A stretch of DNA of 64,000 nt from Argentina anserina. Taxonomy: Eukaryota; Streptophyta; Magnoliopsida; Rosales; Rosaceae. The stretch lies in NCBI RefSeq assembly GCF_933775445.1, contig NC_065875.1, positions 15,747,555-15,811,554 on the forward strand, in the 5' to 3' direction. Each line of letters begins with the position of its first letter. The first letter of the stretch is position 1. The notes below the pieces were generated by a model. That model was not told the DNA's origin, made no database searches, and saw only the letters and a list, made by a program, of their open reading frames with translations. A program made the position numbers and the translations under genes. This document shows, one piece after another, positions 55,251 through 64,000 of the stretch.

Positions 55251-56171
55251 CTTGCAAGGACTTGGAGATTGTTAATCACCAAAATGATGGTGGGAATTGG
55301 AGACTACACCCGTTCATGGAAGACATCCTCAGGTTTAAATCTCAGTTCAGTAATCATTTCGAGTTTTAGACTCCCCATCAAGCTAACAGTTCAGTGGATA
55401 TTCTTCTAAAAATAAAAATAAACAGTTCGGTGGATGCCGCTGCCAAAGCAAGTCGTTTATACCAAGAAAGCAAGAGTAGATAAACAAACCCCTAGCCTCT
55501 TTGTGTTGTCAACTCTTCAACGTGACAATCAACCGCTCCCACCCCTTCTCCAGAACACCCCAACGCTAAGAAGCTTTGTTTTGCAGCTGTTGCTGCTGCT
55601 TTTATTCGTAGTTCTGTTATTTCCTTTGCTTTCTCGATTTTTTCTGCTTGTACTTCGGCCCTGGTGCTTTAGTGAAATGTCTTATTGACTCCAAAAACTA
55701 AAAACACATGAAGAAGAAGGTTGAACTCAATCTACCCATTTAGCACAGGAGTAAATTCCAACAACAGCAATCCAGAGATGTAACAGCCTGTATGGGAACA
55801 GCTGACGATAATGCAAACACAAGTAGCTAAGCTTGTTAAAGTTGAGATCACAAAGATAATACAACATGATAACCATAAATAATGTTCTTAAGAATCAACA
55901 GAGAAATGGAATATAGGGAGGATGCATGACGAATTTTCTGGGCCATGAAGATTTGGCACTTTGCAGCCAGACTCCTGCTCCATCTCTATTTGAATGCTAT
56001 CTTCTCGTGGCTTCATTTCACATTTATACACATAATTTTGGATACTCGTCTGAACACAGCCAAAAGCTGGAACAGACTTCCTTTCTTGGGATCTCAATTT
56101 CGTTGCAGCATGGCAGCCCCCTGTGATCATGGCATTCTTTGAAACCAGTGTCTTCAGATACTTGTTAAAAG
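55251..56171. other. spacer and 3' region of APC7
   Basis: Holds an 84-residue plus-strand frame (55434-55688) with a Leu-rich hydrophobic stretch and no recognised family, which I do not call as a gene. The 3' untranslated region of APC7 lies at the right. Confidence 0.4.
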
Positions 56172-59100
56172 CTATAAAAGTTCAGTCTCATCTTGGTCTC
56201 CATCAGCATCATCAACCTCGTTATCTTCATCTTCTTCAGTTGCATCAGGATCGACCCCCTTGACAAAGAACGATATAATGAAACAGATCTTGCTGAATTG
56301 CCTTGTTTTAGTAATTAAGTCCATAGCCATTATCACTAGTTTTAGGTGTGGAATTTACTTGATGAAAAAGATATTACTGAATTTAAATATACTATTGGAT
56401 CAATGTATTTTTAACAACATTAAACAGAAAGCATTATCAAATATCAAGTAGAAAAGTATAAAAAAAAAGACATACCTTCATTTGTTTCTCTAACCGCTCT
56501 AAACCTTTCTTTGCAGCTTCATTCTGTGCATTTATCCTGCAGTCATCAATTTTATGAGCATCTTTCAGTCATTTATGAATTATGATTAAGCCACGACATT
56601 ATATTTACCAAAACATTCATGGTGATCAGAACCTCCTAAAGATATTCAATGACCTTGCTTTTATTATGTAACAGTGGACTACAGGTGAGCCTTAGCCTGT
56701 TGATTAGCTAGCCTAACTAACACCATGGGCATCTGGGATTGGGTGGAGTGGGTATAAAACAATAATAATAATATTAATAAAAAATCTGTGTCAATGTCAT
56801 GGTTTGTATCACCACCTTGAAATACAGCAGCAATATTAAGACATGTCGAAGAGTGTTATATCTCAGGAAAATCTCTTATGATTACATATTTCAATAGTCG
56901 GCTTTAAACTATTTCGATTACTTCAGTTATTCTTCAGAACATTTAACCCTAAAATGAAATTTTTGGGGGGCACTAAATTTCCATGGCAGATACAACACAC
57001 TGTAGCACATATCCAGACTTGAGTGAAAAATGCAGATATTAAGTCTTAGCAGAAAGAAGGTGAATCCAGATAATTGATATATCTTTTTACCTCAATGCAG
57101 CTTGAAAATGTGATAGTGCATCTTGCAGCATATTTGTTGCAGCAAATACTTGAGCAAGCTTGACATGTAGAGAGTCATCGGCCCAATCCTTCAGATATCG
57201 CTCTAGCAGAGACACAGCATCACCGTTACGGCCTTCAGTAACATGAAGCTCAGCCAGAGCTAATGCAGCTCCAAGATAACCAGGTTCCAGCCTAAGGGCA
57301 GACTCATAGAACTTTTTTGCCTGTTTCAAAGTTATTAGGTTGAATTTAATAGACAAACTCAAAAACAAATTTCGCTCATGCTGAAATGATATACATAAGG
57401 TTTACCTTCTCCCTGCCCCCAGAGTTACTCGCATGTACATCCCCTACTAATTTTAGAGCCTTTGCGGATTGAGGCATGGCCTTCATAGCCTCCCTTGAAG
57501 CATATAAAGCCTCCTTAATTTTAGAGAGAGCTAGATAAGATTGAACCAAACCTGAAATCATAATTGAATTCTAGAAAATTATCCTCCACAGTTACATACT
57601 TTGTTCTTCGGAAACAAGATTGCATCAAATGTGTACAAGGGAATGGTTTCTAAGATGAATGTCATGAGAGTGTTACAAATCCTACCTTGATATGAACGAA
57701 TATCAGGTCTCAACTCTTGAGCTGCCCTGAAGGCAATTACAGCTGCTTCTGCTCGCTTCATTGATAACAGCAGGTTACCCTGATATTTATGAATGAACAT
57801 TTATTTGAGAAGAGGCAAGAAGAAAGAAATTAGGTACTAATTTGCATACTTTATAAATATCAGCCTATCAAATATCAATACCTTCATTATATAACCTGGT
57901 ATATGCCTCTCATCAATTCGTATGCTCTGATAATAATTAAAATGGGAGCTTATGAGATATATTAGAAAAAGAAACAATTCAGAGAAAGCTTACTCAATTT
58001 TGACAAACTGACCTTCTCAGCATACGATAAAGCTCCTCTCTCGTCTTTTCGTTCCCAAAGCACAGATAAGGCCACAAAAACTTCTGGACTTGTAGAATCA
58101 GTGATCAATAAATCATGCACTAATTTGTTTAACTTTGAGAAGTCAGACTTTATCTTTAGAAGCATTGCATACTCATCCATGTATGTCACAACATATGGAT
58201 CAATTGATCGAGCCTGTAAATAATATAAGCCAGAGAGAATGTGAGTTAGTGTGGGGATGAGTGCACATCTCTGCACTTTAAGTCTTTAACAATAGCATTA
58301 CCATAATATTGTTTAATTACCTTTTCAAAGTTCATTAATGCCTCATCATTTTTCCCAACAATAGCTTCAACCTTCACATTCACATGTAGAAAGAGTATCA
58401 GTATTTATTTTACTTGCTTGCAAGTACATAATAACAACTAAGACAATAAGATAAAAGAATTTTAGCCCAAGTGGTCAAAATAGAAACCTACATACACAGT
58501 CATGCCAAGTAAATGGTAGTGTCTTTACTATACCGTCAAGTGAGAGTATCAATCTTTCATATCAAATAAATATAGGTATATATTACGTAGTTAACTACAT
58601 ATCTCTCGTAACTTGTGCTCATAGAATGTGCCAAAAACTTGCCGTATATTTCCTTTCTTTCCAAAGTCTCTCAAGGCATAAAAGATTTATTAGTAGGACT
58701 GTAGGAGCACAGATATGAGTGCTACTCAAGTTTGTTTCAGTTTATACTCAATAGAGAGCAACTACAAGATTTATATAAGAATCAAAACTTAATAGATGCA
58801 AAGAGTTGTATGATCAAGGAACTCATTACAACACAAATTAAAGACTAATATGAAAAGCCTGCTCACACCATCATAAAAAAAGGATCAAGATAAACATAAT
58901 TGATCAATCGGTACATCATAAGTATCATATAATTTTCACTTATGAAGCAAAACATGTAGACACCTCAATACCTCTTAGCATAGCAAAAACCCCAAACAGC
59001 TAACCTTTGCAATTTCAAGTAACAAGTGTAAGTTATTAGGGAAACGTTGCAAAAGATCTGTAAAGTGTTCCAGACCACCTGCAACCAGAATGAGGATATA

Positions 59101-61701
59101 GATCTTTAATAGATTGTACGGATCAAATCTTGAAATATTACTCACCAACTTACTGTGCAGAACAACAGAACAGTACATATATTATTCAGAGATTATGAAA
59201 GGCAACTGCAAATTGGTATAAAGGGCTTCTTGCTTATTCTAGCACACCATACAACATGTAATTAAAACTAATGTGAACAAAGTATAGACCATGCAATCAA
59301 CAATAATAATCTCAGTCTTATTTTTGAAAAATCCACTTAATTTTTACCTGAGGAAATTAGGAGTAAACAAATAAAAAGCACACTAACAAGATGGTTGATG
59401 GATAATATGCGAATTGTGAAAGAAGAGATGTGACTCCATATGGCTCACGAATTTCTTTATCATGAGAATGCATTTGTTCTCATATTTCCACAAACATGTA
59501 CACAACTATAGCTAAAGTAGATAATGTGCTGCTTTACCTTTGTAATCATTACAAGCGATGGAACACTGAGCCTCAACATAGCGCTGCAATGGGAAAAAAA
59601 AGAAAAAGAAAAAAAAGCATAACCATATGTAGGAGCAACAAGGGTTCCCCCTTCTTTCCATTGTTTACAAAATATATATAGCTGGTCGGTTCTGAGATAT
59701 AAAGTGAGGGCAAGCCAAGTTGCAGAATGCACATGTATATATCATCATGCATGAAAGACCATTGGCATAGGCCAGCAGACAATGAAGAAACCATGATGAC
59801 CAAGATACCATGACTATATTGTTTTTCTTTAAATTTGTTGTTTATAAAAACTAAATAAATCATTATGTTTTCCGTATCTTTTTATCCAAACAAACCTAGT
59901 AGTTATTTGTAGAAATAGGGACTATTCATATGCTTATGAAGCCATGAAAAAATGCTGGAAAATAAAGAGGACGATAAAGAGATTCATTTTGCAACTTCGT
60001 CATTACGGGTAGTTCCTACAAGGGATCCAACGTGATAACTTAGACTTGATGTCTGCTTCCTGAACTGGTACTTACTTGCAGCCAACGACTCGAGTCCAAT
60101 TGCTCAAATGAAGACCTTCCACTTCTATTAGGAGTCTGAAATTAACATTCAACAAACATAATTGAAGTATGTCAGAGAAGGACACCAATAATTTTGGTTT
60201 TATTGGAGCACAGACTAATAGCCCAGGGAACTATAACTATAACTAACCAGCATCTGATGCCAGATAATTAAGCCCTAAACCATTCAAATTCATAGAGATC
60301 AGTCATTATTCAATGTAGAGTATATTTTATTCAACATCTTTATCTTGTAATAAACTTCAGTCATATATTGAAATAAACTGTGGTGACAAGTATCATAATT
60401 AATTTTTATCCAAGTAACAATAAAAAAGATCTATACGAGTAAGTGGAGGCATCATGGCCCAATATGTTTTATGTCACAAATAGAGCCTGCAACTCTTCAC
60501 TACTACGGCAGGAGGCAATGCAGTTTCTTTATGAATTGTTTTTTTTCCTAGATACCCAGTAACGAAAATGTAAGAAGACTCTAGACATGCTAAATGTATT
60601 TGATCAGTAAAATGTAACTACCATCATGTATTAACAAACAAACCTGCGGAATCAAGGAAGTAATGTCCTTAGCAGAAACTCCTAATTCTGCTAAAGCTAT
60701 GATAGCATCAAAGACATAAGGGCAAGACCTGTCAAAAGACACCAATTTACGGTTCACACCAACGACAGAAAAACCAACTACGTAAATAGAGAACAACAAG
60801 TGATGACATGAACAATGTGATTGGCAAACCTTAGACATTCTTTGAAACAAGAAACAGCAGAACGATTCTGTCTAGAATACCGAAAGAGTTTCCCCATCAA
60901 CAAATTCATTTGCAAGCTCCTCATTTTGCCTGGAATATTATCTATCTGCAAATTCACCAAGTGTATTAATCCCACCGCGACGAAAGTCCATAAAATCCCA
61001 TCCCAATACAAAAAGAAACAATGTATGTCTGAGTCAGTAATTACCTCAGCAAGGGCTGCTCCGTACTCACTAAGCGCAGAATGACAAGATGCAATCTTGA
61101 ACTTCACCTGTCATATAATAGCAACACAAACTTTCGAAATAAGTAGCTAATGTCAAAAAGGAAACACTACATTGATCAAATTACTATTAGGACGAAAACC
61201 GGGCCACCTCATCCTCATTAATTCCTGAAAGGTTAAAAACACTCGGAGAAGAAGACCGATTCGAAGTCAACGAACTCCGGGTTGATGTTGGATTTGTCTT
61301 GGAAATAGTCTTGCAAAACTGCAATGCTTGCTTGTATGTATGCTGTCACCAACACAACACAAAGACAAAGACAAATGAGTACATGAAACATATGATCCTC
61401 AGTTAAAGTTTGGAAATGGATTACTTACAATAGCTCTACGAAACTCTCTATCCCGAAACAAAGAGTCTGCAAGAAGCACCAAGCTCTCAGCTTTGAGTTG
61501 GGGAGTGACGTCGGCATTGGCAGCTGGGGAGGAAACCAGAAAGCAACCCTATTGAGACAAAACCCAGAACTTGTTTGATTAGGAATGAAGATTGAGGAAG
61601 TTGAAGTTGGGAGTTGGAAGAGTGGGAGTTACGAGGATTTGGGCCGAGGTGTGGAGGCCGTGTTCCATGAGAGTTGCGATTTGGTCTTTGGGGACTTCCA
61701 T
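56172..61701 (-). CDS. APC7: anaphase-promoting complex subunit 7
   Basis: TPR-repeat scaffold of the anaphase-promoting complex/cyclosome, the nuclear ubiquitin ligase that drives mitotic exit. Seventeen coding exons (high to low): 61701-61633, 61548-61429, 61342-61208, 61107-61045, 60945-60830, 60728-60644, 60135-60076, 59583-59538, 59078-59005, 58371-58321, 58213-58013, 57926-57882, 57779-57686, 57551-57406, 57320-57091, 56536-56476, 56258-56172. They join in frame to 1683 bp, 560 residues, close to the ~558 of the Arabidopsis protein. Recognised stretches are MEVPKDQIATLMEHGL, LAELGVSAKDITSLIPQ, RSIDPYVVTYMDEYAMLLK, LWERKDERGALSYAEK and GYLGAALALAELHV; the tail is acidic (TEEDEDNEVDDADGDQDE). 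All splice sites are GT-AG. Single-copy and apparently intact. Confidence 0.95.
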
Positions 61702-62883
61702 GTTGGAGAGCTCTGTGAGTTTGGGAGAGTCGAAACTCGAAAGCTTTGGTCTTTTTTGAGTGTGGTGTGGGAGTGAAACCCAGAACCTGCTCTCTGTTTG
61801 GATTTGTTTGAAATGAGATTTGTGACTTGTGTGCAAAATGCTAAAACCCCAAAAGTTGATAAAAAACCATACCAAATGATGGGATCCATATGAAAGGTAG
61901 TGTGAAATAACATAAATAGTCTTTAATTATTAGTTAAATTTAAACAGATTTTAATATATACAGAGGATATTATGGTAAATTGAAAAATGATAACTAATAA
62001 CTAAAACTTAGAAAATGAAGATAATTGTTGAATAACTCTCATCCCACTCACCACTATAGGATACGGTAATTTTTCACTTTTTATACACTTTTTATTTTTT
62101 TCCTTATAAAAAATAAATAGAAATTGCATCCAATGTGTAATAACTAATGAGACTAGTAATTCTAATTACATCCAATGTGTCTTCATGTTAGATTTTTTCT
62201 AAGCACACAAATCATAAGTCAACAACTAAAATATAAAAAAAACTATTTATTGTGTGATCTCCCAATATGAAGATGATAAGATCTCTGTTGAACTGAAGCT
62301 CTTGCAAACCCACGTATCATTAATTTTTAACAATTTGCAACAAAGTAGTAGAGGTAAGAGTTTTACTAAGGATAACTTTGAATTCAGACATGTCATGATA
62401 AGACATCTAATCTAATTTTTGATTAGTTCAACTCTTGAACCCTAAACTACAAGATAACAAGCAAAAAACAAACCAACAATCAAAGCGCAATTCAAATATC
62501 TCAAAATAGGGTTTAACCAAGAGACTAAGATTGGACAAAGTATTACTTTCCGTTACAAATGAGGACAGAGAATTAGCCGGTTTAGGGTATAGGGGTGCGC
62601 TATCAATCTGCGGTGACGCGTCCAAAGACTAATGGGTTCTACAAGATGAAGAGGTAGTAAGAGTCAATCGGGGTAAAAATGTAGCGGTGATATTAAGGTG
62701 GTAAAAAATTACTATTTTATTTTAATGACGTTTCACATTGCTATAAGCTCTTATTGACATATAATGCACCTGCACATACGTGATCATTTGCCTCCCACCA
62801 CTCTAGTCGAACTTGCGCGCTTTCAAAACCTAGAAAATAACATAGCTGATTTCACAGAGCTCCAAATTAGGGTTTTTCTAGCC
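61702..62883. other. intergenic region between APC7 and the next gene
   Basis: It should contain the APC7 promoter (minus strand) and the promoter of the gene beginning at 62884. AT-rich; I see no coding sequence. CCAAATTAGGGTTTTTCTAG directly before 62884 resembles a plant 5' leader. Confidence 0.45.
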
Positions 62884-62904
62884 ATGGAGAAATTGCCTCC
62901 TCAG
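62884..62904 (+). CDS. possible first coding exon of a plus-strand gene (partial)
   Basis: ATG followed by six codons (MEKLPPQ) and a good GT donor (CAG/GTAACG). The start context GCCATGG is favourable. MEKLPP-type starts occur in some F-box proteins, but nothing else identifies it. The presumed first intron contains the MITE at 63021. I could not find a convincing second exon before the window ends. Confidence 0.3.
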
Positions 62905-63020
62905 GTAACGAATTGTTAATACTCCTTAAATCTTGTTTTGCTCAGCAATTTGGTTTGTATTATATGATTTGCTTGTGGTGAAATTGAAATGCAACTTGAT
63001 TTTGATGGTGCGGTTGACAC

Positions 63021-63577
63021 CTAGGTTGCACGGAATCCGGTACGGGTACGTGGAAGCGAAACGTTTGGAAACCCGGAAGTGTGTTTTTCAAAAATTTTAG
63101 GAAGCGGGTACGTTTTAGAAACGTTGAAATAATAAAAAAATATATATATATATATATATTATATAAAAAATAAATATAATAACAAATTTTTAGTTTAATT
63201 AACTCAAAATCTCAAATAACTTGGTATTCAACATTCGAAATAATACAAATATAATGAGAGATCTAGGTATCAACAAAAGAGAAGGAGGGTCGGCGACTCG
63301 GCGGGAGGTCAAAAATATGTCGAAATAAGTCATTTGACTCGACGAAAGTAGGTCTAGCCCTTCATTTAAAAAATAAAACATAAAAAACTTTTATTTTTTT
63401 GGAAAATCGCGTTTCCAATTCGGAAACTCGTGTTTCCACCGCGTTTCCACGCGTTTCCAAAACACATTTTCTGGAAACACGTTTCCGTGCGTTTCCGGAC
63501 ATTCCCGTCGCGTTTCCGGAGTGGTTCCGCTTCGGAAGCGGGAAACATGAGTGAAGGCACGTTTCCGTGCTTCCTAT
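63021..63577. mobile_element. hAT-type MITE, 557 bp
   Basis: Ends CTAGGTTGCACGGA and, reverse-complemented, ATAGGAAGCACGGA. GTTGACAC flanks both sides exactly (63013-63020, 63578-63585). It shares GGTACGGGTACGTGGAAGCG and CGTTTGGAAAC segments with the element at 54529. Confidence 0.88.
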
Positions 63578-64000
63578 GTTGACACATTGGATTCGCTTCC
63601 CGTTGTCCGAGCTCGTGAAATTCTAGTGGCAAGTATCCATTAGTTTTTTTTCTAGATAGGCTAAGGCATTGGCATTCTATTGCTGCAATTGTACACGGAA
63701 TCGGCGGCACCGGGAAGAGCTGTTGCATTGATCAGTAGTTAGTTGGCTCACTACGATGTCGGGGGAGGTATCTCAGCATTGTGTTTTGGAATTTCATAGA
63801 GCTTGACCTTTTGTATATGAAAGGTCCAGGTGATTTATTCACTAGTATAATCTGACAGAAGAAGATTGACATTGGACACGGTTCAGCTTTTAATTTTTTG
63901 TAAAATATATTGGTGTATATAGCAGCACTCTTCTCACTATGTTTCAAAATTAACATCGAGTCGAACGACATCTGAGGATGTCATTATAGCGGTTTTTTTT
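63578..64000. other. right edge of the window, unassigned
   Basis: A short open stretch (LDSLPVVRAREILVASIH) follows the MITE on the plus strand but lacks a good splice acceptor. No gene can be supported. Confidence 0.3.

Noticed and set aside
55434..55688. 84-residue Leu-rich hydrophobic frame
   Set aside because: No family recognised, no promoter evident, and Leu codons come from a CTG/CTT-rich stretch; too weak to call a gene.
63586..63660. Second exon of the gene starting at 62884
   Set aside because: The open stretch lacks an AG acceptor at a suitable place, so the join could not be supported.

Overview
This is a 64 kb piece of a flowering-plant nuclear genome. It has intron-rich genes with GT-AG junctions, CC-type (ROXY) glutaredoxins, which are found only in land plants, an APC7 gene with 17 coding exons, and abundant plant-type LTR retrotransposons and MITEs. 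The glutaredoxins resemble the GRXS2 type of eudicots. The Cassandra-type LTR looks like those known from Rosaceae, but the family assignment is only a guess.

Layout. (1) 1-8799: an almost complete Ty1/copia retrotransposon on the minus strand. It has a single uninterrupted gag-pol frame, a 5' LTR at 7972-8799, a tRNA-Met-type primer site, a polypurine tract and the first 34 bases of the 3' LTR. It carries an extra sense-strand gene at 489-1100 with its own TATA-like promoter. (2) 8800-14232: a 12-bp minisatellite, a captured or truncated 3-ketoacyl-CoA synthase fragment, and a GC-ended transposon-like element holding four tandem ~0.5 kb satellite units. (3) 14233-47210: a tandem cluster of four intronless CC-type glutaredoxin genes (16744, 26971, 29835, 39697) plus a decayed fifth copy (46920). 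All four intact genes share two conserved promoter blocks and a TATA box. The spacers are packed with retroelements: six to seven solo-LTR-like copies of one long-LTR family (labelled A-G here, several nested, mostly with 5-bp target duplications), a Cassandra-type LTR with a 5S-rRNA-like core, several hAT-type MITEs with 8-bp duplications, and a fold-back Mutator-type MITE with a 9-bp duplication. (4) 48327-52965: a kelch-repeat/coiled-coil protein gene with 16 coding exons on the plus strand. (5) 56172-61701: APC7, a subunit of the anaphase-promoting complex, on the minus strand. (6) 62884 onward: a probable first exon of another plus-strand gene, then another hAT MITE.

How the parts relate. 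The glutaredoxins probably act in the nucleus and cytosol as redox partners or co-repressors of TGA bZIP factors. Copy 4 stands out: its active site is CCIC instead of CCxS, a hAT MITE sits at its expected transcription start, and ~5.6 kb of nested retroelements begin 4 bp after its stop codon. The long-LTR family keeps short hairpin-forming cores while the rest of the sequence diverges. These two systems are the most interesting parts of the window. All coordinates and exon joins were read by eye. No database search or alignment program was run.
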